From Actinoplanes xinjiangensis (GTDB lineage Bacteria > Actinomycetota > Actinomycetes > Mycobacteriales > Micromonosporaceae): a stretch of 64,000 nt of DNA. Position 1 is the first letter of the stretch, and every line of letters starts with the position of its first letter. The stretch is from NCBI RefSeq assembly GCF_003148685.1, contig NZ_QGGR01000001.1, positions 741,025 to 805,024 of the forward strand. The letters are read 5' to 3'. The notes below the pieces were generated by a model. That model did not search any database. It was not told where the DNA came from and worked only from the letters and a program-made list of their open reading frames with translations. The position numbers and the translations under genes are program-made. This document shows positions 16,102 to 24,444 of this stretch, in pieces.

Positions 16102-19100
16102 TCACTCCACGAGCCAGAAGGTTCGGAACTTGGTCTTGTCCGCTCGTCCTCTGAACGGCTTCCCGTCGAGTGTCATCTCCTGCTCGACCAGTGGAGCGCA
16201 GACCGATCGGCACACATTCCGTGAGGTTCCGCCGTAGACAACCTCATAACCATTTTTCTTCGCCCAGTTGAACACTGCTTCTTCTGCGTGCTCGTATGCC
16301 GGCTTCCCTGCGGCGGTGACCCGGCCGGGAACCAACTGCCCGAGGATGAAATCCTCCCCGGAGTTCAGGACGTTCTCGCCAACAGCGCTGATGTCCTTGC
16401 CCCCGGCGAGCGAAACCTTCTTCGAGATCTTCCCGGTCACTTTGTGGCGCACACCGATGACAGCGACGGTCGACCAACTGTGGCCCCTGCCCCACGTGTC
16501 GGCCATCTTCTGCGCACGTTTCTGGGCGTCGATTGCATCCTGACGGAAGCAGTTGTGGACCAGAATCGCGGTCGAATTCGCCACCACATAGTAGGTGTGA
16601 ACATCGGCGACGGTGAGGTTGTGGACTCGAGCGTCAGCCGCGTGATGCCGGATCGCTGTGATCTGAACATGAGTACCGGCGCTGGTCCTCAGCCACTGTT
16701 GGGGCGACAGCTTCTCGGCAACGATCCATTCGGACAGCGCCGGCACCCAGAAGGGGTGGTTATGGGTGGCCGTAATCGTGGCGGGACGGTCGTCGCCGGT
16801 GTCGATGGTGACGTCGACCAGCTTCTTGGCGCCGCTACCGACGATGGTGTCGACGACAGGCTTGGCGGTCGTCTCACCCGTCCGCGGGTTGGTTGCGACA
16901 ACCAGATCCCCGATCTTCAGTTGCTCGATCGGGCGAACGGCTCCGCCTGGGAGCAGGACCGGGGTGCCGGGAAGGAAGCTGTTGTCCTCGTTGCAGTCGG
17001 GATCGCTGTCCTTGGCTTCCTTCTTCAGGCGTCGTGCTAGTTCGAGAAGGACGTCGCGGCGCTTCTTGGCGTCCTTGACCTTCTTGATGAAGTTGATGAT
17101 CTTCGGGAGCGCCTTGATGATCTTGTAGCCGGCGCGGACGGCTTTGATGCCGCCGAGCAGGCCCGCGAGACTCCAGAGGCACGCTTCGATGTTGCCGTCG
17201 CGGAAGCAGCCGACCAGGTCACCGGCGCCGGACAGCTCCCAGAGCAGGTCGGCGGCCTCGGCCTTGAGGAAGTCGAGGATGCTGAGCCCGGCGTCGGCGT
17301 GTGCCTGACGCAACTCGGCCTGTTCCTCGGGTGAGAGGTACTTCAGCAAGTCCGGGTCGAGAGGGTCGAGGGTGCCGCCGGCTGCCGCGTCGGCGATGGC
17401 CTGGGCCTGGGCCTGACGTTCTGCCTCCTCAGCGCGATCGGCGGCTGCCTGTGCGTCAACGGCGTGCTGCAGCGCATTGTTCGCGGCTTGCCCGGCACTT
17501 TCGGCATGGCGTTGAGCGTTGTCGGCTGCCGTGCGTGCCGCCGAGGCGTCGGCTTCCGCCCGCGAAGCGGCCTGTTGAGCGGCTGCGGCGTCGGCTTCGG
17601 CTGCGGTGGCGGCCTGGTCGGCGCGGTCGGCTTCGTCCTGGGCATTCTGGGCGCTGCGTCCGGCGGCGTTGGCGTCGCTGGCCGCGGCGTTGGCCGAGGC
17701 ACGGGCCGCGGCGGCGTCAGCCCGGGCCTGCGCGTCGTGCCGGGCGGCGTTGGCGGCCGCGAGCCGGGCGGCAGCCCCCTCCGCGGCGGCTTCGGCAGCG
17801 GACTGCTTGGCCTCGGCCGCCGACTTCGCCGCGTTCGCCGCCGACCCCGCTGCCTTGGCCGCCTCCTCGTAGGCGAACTTGACGTGACGCTCCGCCCGCA
17901 CGGCAGCCTCGGTGGCCAACCGGGCCGCCTCGATCGCCTCGGTCGCCCGGATACGCGCGGCCTCGGCCTGCTCCGCACCGATGACCTTCGCCTGCTCCGC
18001 GACACGCACGACGAAGTCCGCGTCGATGTCGGCGCCGGCAAACGGCCGCACCATCGCGATCGCCGTGTTCGCCGGAGCGGCGATACCCGCAGCCGAGGTC
18101 GCCGCGGCCTGCGAGGCGGCAACCGCGTCGTCGGCCTGCGCACTGGCCGCCACCGCCTCGCTCATCGCCGCCTGCGCCGCATCCCGCGTCCGCTCGGCGG
18201 CCCGCAACGACTTACCCGCCTCATCGTTGGCCTGCGACGCCAACCGCTGCGCGGCATTCGCCGCCTCCGCAGCCTTCACCTGCTGAGCTGTCGCCTGCGC
18301 AGCCTTCGCATCGGCCTTCACCCGCGCCGCATGCGTCGCACGGGCACCGGACTCGGCCTTGTCCGCGGCCGCATCAGCAGCCTTCGCCGCCGCCTGGGCC
18401 TTCTCGTAGGCCGCCCACGCCGCATCAGCAGCCTGCTGAGCCCTGGTTGCGGCGGCCCGGGAGTTGGCAGCAGCCCCGGTAGCGGTGTTCGCCGCCGCCC
18501 GAGCCGACCTGGCGGCGTTACCCGCGGTGACGGCCTCCCGCTCGGCGACAGCCGCCTGCTCCTCGGCCTCACGGCGCTCCGCGTCGGTGTCCGCCGACGC
18601 CGCCGCCGCGCGCATGGCCTGCGCCTTGGCCTTGGCGGTCTGCTCGTTACGCTCGGCGATGTTCGCCGCGTCGCGGGCCTGCCGAGCGGCGTCCTCCTGC
18701 TGCCAGGCGCTCTGGTCGGCCTCTGCGGCTGCTTCCTCAGCCGCCTCAGACCTACCACGTGACTGGGCGGCGATGCCGGCCTGCCGATCGGCCTCGCCGC
18801 GGGCGCTGTTGGCGATCGCGGCCTGCTTCTCGGCCTCGATGCGATGGCGTTCCGCGGCGGCGCGCTCCTCCTCGGCGGCCTTGCGCTGCCGGGCTGCCTC
18901 AGCGGCCTGGTCCTCGGCGATCTTGCGCTGCTGAGCGACCTTCGCCGCCTCCGCCGCCGCCTTGCGCTCGGCCGCCTCGGCCTGCTCCCGCGCCGTCTTC
19001 GCCCGCGCCGCAGCGGTCTTCGCCGCGGCAGCCTGCTTCTCCGCCGCAGCCGCCAACCGTGCGGCCGCACGGGCGTGCTGTTCAGCGTGGTGGTTCCAGG

Positions 19101-20340
19101 TGATCGCCTGCTGCTCCCGCGCCTCGGCCTGCGCCTGGGCACCCTGCGCGTTGTTCGTCGCGATCGTCGCATCGATCGCGTGCGCGGCGGTGCGGGTCGC
19201 CTGGACCGCGGCGGTGGCGGCCTCGTTCATGCCCTGCGTGATCCGCGCCCACTCGATCCCGTACTCCAGCCCGGTCTCGACCAGCACATCCGTCGCCGCC
19301 GTCGCCTTGGACGCCGCGACCCGGGTCTGCTCCGCGGCATTCTCCACCCGGGTCAACTCGGCCGCGGTCAGGTCCTTGGCCGTACCCAACTGGTTCGCCT
19401 TGACCGCCACCGTCGCGTTACCGGCGATGATCCGCGAAGCCTCCCGGGCGTTGTTCGACGCGGCACCCATCGCGTTGGCGGCCAGCATCAACGCCTTGAC
19501 AGCATCGCCGTGCGCGATCATCAACTGCCGGCGGGCCTGGTTCGCCCGCTCCGACCGCTGCGCCAGGTCACTCAGGGCCTCGGCGGCCTTGGTGCGCTCC
19601 TCCAGGTCCTTGAGATGCTGCTCCCACGCGGCGGCGTCAGCGTTGGCCGCGGCCAGATAGCCGGTCTTGAGGAACGCGGCGATCGCCGTGTCACCCGCGG
19701 CCAGTGCCGCCTCCGCGGCCCGGCGGACCTGCGACTGCTCCGGCGCGCCGCCGGCGATCATCTGCACCCGCGCCCGCAACTGCACGGCCCGGTCCTGGTT
19801 CTGCCGGCCGGCCTGCTGGTCACGCTCCCGCGCGATCCGCGCACCATAGGCCAGGAACAACACCCGGTCGTACGGGCCTGCGGCCAGCACCCGCTCGACC
19901 TCGGCGTTGAAGTAGCCACCCGCGACACCGGTGCCGCGCATCGCCTTGACCTTGGCCAGGTTGTCCGCGGCCTCCTTGCGCTTGCGGTCGGCGACCTGCT
20001 CGTCCAGGACCGGCATGTCCTCCATGACGAACTTCATGATCACCGCGCTGTCGCCGGTGGCCAGAGCCGCCAGCGCCGCGTCCCGGATCTCCGGCTCCTC
20101 GGCCCATTCCGCCTGGTCGGCAACCCACTGCCGCCACCGCTCGTCCTCCTCCGAGACGCCCTCGCTGCCGTCCCACGGATCGGTCACCAGCGGCGGCACC
20201 GGGATGTCGGCGAGCCTCGCCGTCTGTGCCACCGCCTGACGCGGCCCGGCCACCGCCGGCGGCACGTGCACGCTCGTCACCACGAGCGTGGCCGCCAGCG
20301 ACATCAGGACCGCCGAACGGACTCTTTTCACAAAGTTCAT
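16102..20340 (-). CDS. Secreted polymorphic toxin: ALF repeats, coiled coil, Hint, deaminase-like tip
   Basis: A 1412-residue exported toxin. A Sec signal peptide ends near residue 31 (PPAVA/GP). Residues about 80-260 hold ALF-type short repeats (AALATGDSAVIMKFVMED, AALAAGDTAIAAFLKTGY). Residues about 260-1010 are an unbroken Ala/Glu/Lys/Arg-rich coiled coil. A short hydrophobic patch (ACLWSLAGLLGGIKAV) precedes a pretoxin-type Hint domain from C1116 and SFLPGTPVLL (1121) to VHNC (1264), with the TxxH-like ATHNHPFW motif. Hint domains self-cleave, so the last 148 residues would be released. That tip carries HAEEAVFNW (H1351, E1353) and NVCRSVCAPL (C1377, C1381): the layout of zinc-dependent nucleic-acid deaminases, but with three residues, not two, between the cysteines. 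The RBS is GGGG; a 13-codon leader ORF overlaps the start. The target (DNA or RNA) and the immunity partner are not known. Confidence 0.88.
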   Translation of the reverse strand: MNFVKRVRSAVLMSLAATLVVTSVHVPPAVAGPRQAVAQTARLADIPVPPLVTDPWDGSEGVSEEDERWRQWVADQAEWAEEPEIRDAALAALATGDSAVIMKFVMEDMPVLDEQVADRKRKEAADNLAKVKAMRGTGVAGGYFNAEVERVLAAGPYDRVLFLAYGARIARERDQQAGRQNQDRAVQLRARVQMIAGGAPEQSQVRRAAEAALAAGDTAIAAFLKTGYLAAANADAAAWEQHLKDLEERTKAAEALSDLAQRSERANQARRQLMIAHGDAVKALMLAANAMGAASNNAREASRIIAGNATVAVKANQLGTAKDLTAAELTRVENAAEQTRVAASKATAATDVLVETGLEYGIEWARITQGMNEAATAAVQATRTAAHAIDATIATNNAQGAQAQAEAREQQAITWNHHAEQHARAAARLAAAAEKQAAAAKTAAARAKTAREQAEAAERKAAAEAAKVAQQRKIAEDQAAEAARQRKAAEEERAAAERHRIEAEKQAAIANSARGEADRQAGIAAQSRGRSEAAEEAAAEADQSAWQQEDAARQARDAANIAERNEQTAKAKAQAMRAAAASADTDAERREAEEQAAVAEREAVTAGNAARSARAAANTATGAAANSRAAATRAQQAADAAWAAYEKAQAAAKAADAAADKAESGARATHAARVKADAKAAQATAQQVKAAEAANAAQRLASQANDEAGKSLRAAERTRDAAQAAMSEAVAASAQADDAVAASQAAATSAAGIAAPANTAIAMVRPFAGADIDADFVVRVAEQAKVIGAEQAEAARIRATEAIEAARLATEAAVRAERHVKFAYEEAAKAAGSAANAAKSAAEAKQSAAEAAAEGAAARLAAANAARHDAQARADAAAARASANAAASDANAAGRSAQNAQDEADRADQAATAAEADAAAAQQAASRAEADASAARTAADNAQRHAESAGQAANNALQHAVDAQAAADRAEEAERQAQAQAIADAAAGGTLDPLDPDLLKYLSPEEQAELRQAHADAGLSILDFLKAEAADLLWELSGAGDLVGCFRDGNIEACLWSLAGLLGGIKAVRAGYKIIKALPKIINFIKKVKDAKKRRDVLLELARRLKKEAKDSDPDCNEDNSFLPGTPVLLPGGAVRPIEQLKIGDLVVATNPRTGETTAKPVVDTIVGSGAKKLVDVTIDTGDDRPATITATHNHPFWVPALSEWIVAEKLSPQQWLRTSAGTHVQITAIRHHAADARVHNLTVADVHTYYVVANSTAILVHNCFRQDAIDAQKRAQKMADTWGRGHSWSTVAVIGVRHKVTGKISKKVSLAGGKDISAVGENVLNSGEDFILGQLVPGRVTAAGKPAYEHAEEAVFNWAKKNGYEVVYGGTSRNVCRSVCAPLVEQEMTLDGKPFRGRADKTKFRTFWLVE

Positions 20341-20378
20341 GTCACGACCCCGTCAGAGGGCACGCGGAAGCTGTTCAT
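20337..20378 (-). CDS. 13-codon leader ORF coupled to the toxin start
   Basis: ATG (preceded by AGAAGGA at 10 nt) reads MNSFRVPSDGVVT and stops at a TGA that overlaps the toxin ATG by 4 nt (ATGA). Such overlap is typical of translational coupling, so toxin translation may depend on ribosomes finishing this leader. No homology is claimed; a peptide this short could also be chance, but RBS, start and overlap together are suggestive. Confidence 0.45.
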   Translation of the reverse strand: MNSFRVPSDGVVT

Positions 20379-20448
20379 GGCACCTGGTTCCTTCTACGGA
20401 AAGGCTGGTGAGGACGGCGGGACACCGTGGAGGGTGCGAGCGGACGGG

Positions 20449-21540
20449 TCAGGGCTGCATGCGCAGCTCGCCGGCCAGCGCTTCCTGGTAACGGGCGGCC
20501 CAGAAGGCGGCCTGCTCGGCGGCGTTGTCGCGTTCGAGCTGCCACTGCTGCGCCGTGGCCTGCGCCGACTCGGCCATGGAGGACCAGTTGGGGTTGTCGA
20601 CAGCCGCCGCGGCCGCGTCCACCGCGATCTGCCGCCAGTGCGCCGCCTGCTCGATCGCGACCCGCTCGGCCTCGTCCCACGTGCCGGCCATCGGGTCGGC
20701 CTGCTCACCGACGAGCTCCCACGCACGCGCCGCAAGGGCCAGCTTCTGCGCCTTCACCTCGTCGGCAGCCAGCAGTGCGGCCTGCTCCGCCTTGCGGGCG
20801 CTGGACTCCAGCTGGATCAGGGAGGCCCGGCCCACCATGTCGGCGTCCCCGCAGCGCACCTTCAACGTCTCCAGGTCCGACGCGGCGGCGGCGGCCCAGT
20901 CATAGGCGAAGAACTCGACCACATCCGCGTCGGTCGCATCACCACGCAACGCGTACCCCGCCGCGGCCTTCACGTTCGGGCCCGGATCCTTCTCGTGGAG
21001 GAACACCACGAACGCACGGTCCTCAGCCCGCAACGCCGCCGCCCGCTCGCCGGCCGCCTCCCGCGTCACACGATCCCGCTTCTTGGCGGCCTCGTAACCG
21101 GTCCGCGCGAACACATCCAACGCCGCCGCGCCCCGTGACAGCGCGAACGCCGCAGCGGCGTGCACCTCGGGCGCGTACTCAGGCGTGTGCGTGGCCAGGA
21201 TCCGCTCGGCGAAATCGACGTTCGCGGCGTTCCTCTCCCGTGAATAGTCGACCGCGAACTTCATCTCCGACTTCAGGAAGCGTGTCACCGCCGCATTGAC
21301 CAGATGCGGCTGGACGACGATCGCGTTGCCGGCCGCGACCCGCACCAGCAAACGCGTGTCGTACAGCGCCAGATGGGTCACGTAGGCAAGGTCCGCCGCC
21401 GCCCGATTGGTGGCCGTCGCGGCCATCATCGACGTCGGCGTGGCCGCCCATACCGGTGCCGGCCCGGCGGTCACCAGGCCCGGCGCCGCCATCAGGGCAG
21501 CCAGAAGAACGGCCCCACGGGCCGTTGCTCGAGAATTCAT
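20449..21540 (-). CDS. Secreted ALF-repeat protein
   Basis: Function unknown. The 363 residues begin with a signal peptide (VLLAALMAAPGLVTAGPAPVWAA). Helical ALF-type repeats follow, in which an Ala-rich helix precedes a D/T-A-x-x-x-F-(L/A) turn: AAFALSRGAAALDVFARTGY and AAGYALRGDATDADVVEFF are the clearest. The C-terminal third is an Ala/Gln/Glu-rich coiled coil ending RYQEALAGELRMQP. It has no Hint, toxin or anchor motif. It is 108 nt upstream of the toxin gene on the same strand and is likely co-transcribed; the toxin carries the same repeat type at its N-terminus. It may therefore be an assembly or delivery partner, which is an inference. Confidence 0.8.
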   Translation of the reverse strand: MNSRATARGAVLLAALMAAPGLVTAGPAPVWAATPTSMMAATATNRAAADLAYVTHLALYDTRLLVRVAAGNAIVVQPHLVNAAVTRFLKSEMKFAVDYSRERNAANVDFAERILATHTPEYAPEVHAAAAFALSRGAAALDVFARTGYEAAKKRDRVTREAAGERAAALRAEDRAFVVFLHEKDPGPNVKAAAGYALRGDATDADVVEFFAYDWAAAAASDLETLKVRCGDADMVGRASLIQLESSARKAEQAALLAADEVKAQKLALAARAWELVGEQADPMAGTWDEAERVAIEQAAHWRQIAVDAAAAAVDNPNWSSMAESAQATAQQWQLERDNAAEQAAFWAARYQEALAGELRMQP

Positions 21541-22002
21541 TAAATTATCCCCCGTGTTTCACTTCACCCCGTCGAGAGTGGCCTCCACCAGCACCGACAC
21601 CGAAATCGGGGCGGGCGCTCGCATGCGTCCCCACACCCTGCAGGCATCGCCTGACAGGCCGAACAGCAGGGAATTCGCGATGACGGGGTCAGCGACGGCG
21701 AACCAGCTTTCATTCATGCCCGCCGAGACCTGGCTCGATCTAACACGACCCCGGACCGGCTCGCCACCCCGCTCGAATCAATCTGGGAAAGCCATTTCCT
21801 GAATTGTTACAACTATGAACCCGCGATTAAGGCCGCGCGTAATGCCATTGACGCACATTCACGATGTCCGTACCGTTCGCGCTTCCAGGTCGAATGCGCG
21901 GCCGCGTTCTCATACGCCCTCGCAGGCCACTTCCCGCCTCGGCCGATTCCGCCTTCACAAGGGCGGCACCAGCACGTTCGTTCAACAACCAACGGGGATT
22001 TC
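21541..22002. other. Divergent intergenic region of the ALF cluster
   Basis: 462 bp between two divergent secreted ALF-repeat genes. No gene is accepted. A plus-strand frame reads through SIWESHFLNCYNYEP and AIKAARNAIDAHSRC into the lectin gene, but it lacks GC3 bias and a start. The AT-rich patch near 21780-21830 is the best place for promoters in both directions. No clear -35/-10 pair was found. Confidence 0.5.
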
Positions 22003-24369
22003 ATGCACACCTCCACCCGGCGACCACTCGCCATCCGTGGGCTGCTCGTCGCGGTCACGGCCTCAGCACTGGTGACGCTGATCACCAGCCCGGCCGTCGC
22101 CGTGACCCCACCGGCCCCGGTGCCCTCACCGACACCTTCTGCCACCAACGCGCCGAAGACACCCAAGACGGCCACTCGCGAAGCCGCGCCGGCCACCACG
22201 TCGGCGGCCGACGTCCCTGAGGCTCGGGCCGCTGCGGACGATCCCGTCGAGGACGACGGACTGCCCACCACCCTCGCGGAGAAGCTCGCAGCCGCCCGGT
22301 CGATCGACATCGAGCCCGGCGCCGACTGGCTCAACAAGTCCGACCGCGACTTCGTCTTCAAGATCTGGCAGCACACCGCCGATCAACCCCTGATCCGCAA
22401 CGCCGCCGAGCTGGCGCTGTCAGCCGACGACAAGACCATCGGGGTCGTCTGCCGCGTCTTCATCCGTCAGGGCATCTTCGACGCCAAGATCGCCGACGAC
22501 GCCAAGAAGATCAGCGACGAGACGGCCGCCCGTGAGGCCCGCGAGCTACGGCGCAACGCCTACGCCGCCGCCAAGATCCCGCTGGACGCCGACGGGTACA
22601 TGCTCGTGCTCTCCGAACGCGACACCGTCTTCGAAATCTTCACCAAGGCCACCGGCCCTCGGGTCGTGGCCGCCGCCGACGCCGCTCTCAGGGACACCGC
22701 CGAGGAGCGGCGCACCTTCCTGCTCACCGGCGTACAGGTCGCTGCCGACCAGGACGTGCAGGACGCCATCAAGGCCGCCGAGGAGGAGGGCGAGGCCGAG
22801 CAGCGGCGCATCGAACGCGAAGGCGACCTGCGCGCTGCCGCCGCCGTGCTCGGTGTGATCCCCGACGCGGGCAAGCTCGCCATGACCGACGACGACTTCA
22901 TCTTCTGGATCTGGGACCTCACCGACGGCGACCCGCGTCGCGTCGAGATCGCGAACGCCGCCCGGACCGCGCTCCGCAGCAGCGAGAGCGCCGTTTGGAT
23001 CGCGTTCATCAACAGCGGCATCTACACCGCCAACCGGGCAGACCGCGCCCGTCTCGAGGCGGAGGCCGAGGCCGCCGACCGCCGCAACGCCGACAGCATC
23101 CGGACCAAGGCGGCCGCGGACGGTTTCGACAACCTCGTCACCGCGGCCACCCAGGCCCTCGCCGTCGCCGGCCCCGACGTGGTCAACGACTTCGTGCGCG
23201 TCGGCCGCAACCGCGTCGCCCCCGACCACGACAACCGGCCGAGCCGCAAGTCCTGGCAGTGGCGCAACCAGAACTCCGAGAAGTGCCTCGCCGCGGCCGG
23301 TGACAACTTCAGCAACGAGACGCAACTGGTCCAGGCCAACTGCGCCGACAGCGACAGGCAGCGGTGGATCGCGATGCGCGTGTACAACACGCCCGACCGG
23401 TACCGCATCATCAACGCCGCCGACCGCACCAAGTGCGTCACGCTCGCCGAGCGGACCGCCGCCAACAACATCAAGTTCGTGATCCGCACCTGCAGCATCT
23501 CCGAGGTGGCGGACCAGTCCTTCAAGTACACCAAGAACGGCGAGAACTACGTCTGGACCAACGGGTTCGCCCAGCGGGCCATCACCGTCCAGAACGCCAG
23601 CCGTGACCACGGTGCCGGCCTCCTCACCTTCGATGTCAACGGCGGCACCAACCAGAACTGGCACCCCACCAACACCCAACTGCTGTTCGACCAGGAACTC
23701 GGCGAGGCGAAGTTCCTGAACTCGCTCATCGGGCACGCCGTGCGGTTGCAGGACGACGGCAACGTGGTGATCACCAAGGGTGGCCGGCCGATCTGGGACA
23801 CCAAGACCACCACGGGCGTACGACTGATCAACCAGTCGGACGGCAACCTGGTCCTGCGCAAGTCCGACGGCGTCGCGATCTGGTCGTCCGGCACCTACGG
23901 CAAGGGGCCCAGCACCCTCAAGATGCAGAAGGACGGCAACCTGGTCCTGTATCGCAACGCCACCGGCGAGGCGATCTGGAGCTCCGCGGTCTACGACTAC
24001 ACGATGGTCAGCCGGTGGAACAGCAAGTGCATCACCGTTCCCGGCACGACGTTCGAGAACGGCCTGCAGCTGGAGATGCGCACCTGCAACAACAGCAGCG
24101 CGCAGCAGTGGATCTGGGACCGCACCAAGAGCTTCGTGAGCTTCAACGGCAAGTGCATGGACGTGAAGGGCTCGGGCAAGACCAACGGCACGATCATCCA
24201 GCTCTACACCTGCAACGACAGCGCGGCCCAGAAGTTCGAGTACTACACGGACAACTCCTGGCGCAACGTCAACTCGGGCCTGTGCATCGACATCCCGAGC
24301 AGCAACCGCAACGACGGAGCCAAGCTCACCACCTGGACCTGCAACGGCGGCGGCAACCAGAAGTGGTGA
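22003..24369 (+). CDS. Secreted ALF-repeat protein with ricin-type and bulb-lectin domains
   Basis: A 788-residue exported protein, probably carbohydrate-binding at the cell surface or outside. A signal peptide is followed by a Pro/Thr-rich linker. Four ALF-type repeat units (near residues 90-390) each carry a D-F-(V/I)-F-x-I-W or similar core (DRDFVFKIWQHT, DDDFIFWIWDLT) and an A-L-x-x-x-x-x-x-V-x-x-F-I helix. A ricin-type trefoil (about 415-560) shows the QxW signature (RQRWIAM). A bulb-type mannose-binding lectin domain (about 565-660) has DDGNVVI, SDGNLVL and KDGNLVLY, the classical D-x-N-x-V repeats. A second ricin trefoil ends the protein (SAQQWIW, SAAQKFEY, GNQKW). It is divergent from the other two ALF genes and shares their repeats; I infer a glycan-targeting role in the same system. 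Confidence 0.87.
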   Translation: MHTSTRRPLAIRGLLVAVTASALVTLITSPAVAVTPPAPVPSPTPSATNAPKTPKTATREAAPATTSAADVPEARAAADDPVEDDGLPTTLAEKLAAARSIDIEPGADWLNKSDRDFVFKIWQHTADQPLIRNAAELALSADDKTIGVVCRVFIRQGIFDAKIADDAKKISDETAAREARELRRNAYAAAKIPLDADGYMLVLSERDTVFEIFTKATGPRVVAAADAALRDTAEERRTFLLTGVQVAADQDVQDAIKAAEEEGEAEQRRIEREGDLRAAAAVLGVIPDAGKLAMTDDDFIFWIWDLTDGDPRRVEIANAARTALRSSESAVWIAFINSGIYTANRADRARLEAEAEAADRRNADSIRTKAAADGFDNLVTAATQALAVAGPDVVNDFVRVGRNRVAPDHDNRPSRKSWQWRNQNSEKCLAAAGDNFSNETQLVQANCADSDRQRWIAMRVYNTPDRYRIINAADRTKCVTLAERTAANNIKFVIRTCSISEVADQSFKYTKNGENYVWTNGFAQRAITVQNASRDHGAGLLTFDVNGGTNQNWHPTNTQLLFDQELGEAKFLNSLIGHAVRLQDDGNVVITKGGRPIWDTKTTTGVRLINQSDGNLVLRKSDGVAIWSSGTYGKGPSTLKMQKDGNLVLYRNATGEAIWSSAVYDYTMVSRWNSKCITVPGTTFENGLQLEMRTCNNSSAQQWIWDRTKSFVSFNGKCMDVKGSGKTNGTIIQLYTCNDSAAQKFEYYTDNSWRNVNSGLCIDIPSSNRNDGAKLTTWTCNGGGNQKW

Positions 24370-24400
24370 ACCTCTGACCGGCTTCACCAGCGAGACAACC

Positions 24401-24444
24401 TGACAGCGGCGGGGCTGAACACCGGTTCAGCCCCGCCGCTGTCA
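24401..24444. terminator. Strong bidirectional terminator
   Basis: A 20-bp perfect stem with a 4-nt loop (ACCG), between the convergent lectin and monooxygenase genes. The last 3 bases coincide with the stop codon of the monooxygenase gene on the minus strand. Confidence 0.92.

Noticed and set aside
16102..17040. Hint domain as a protein-splicing intein
   Set aside because: It has a C-terminal VHNC followed by a toxin-like tip and lies in a secreted protein, not in an essential enzyme; cleavage, not splicing, is the expected role.
17464..21138. Very long plus-strand frames across the toxin gene
   Set aside because: They are Arg/Leu/Gly-rich mirror readings of an Ala-rich coiled-coil gene, with no start signal.
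21685..22002. Possible upstream extension of the lectin gene (reads SIWESHFLNCYNYEP and onward)
   Set aside because: No start codon with RBS, low GC3, and a good signal peptide begins at the annotated ATG.
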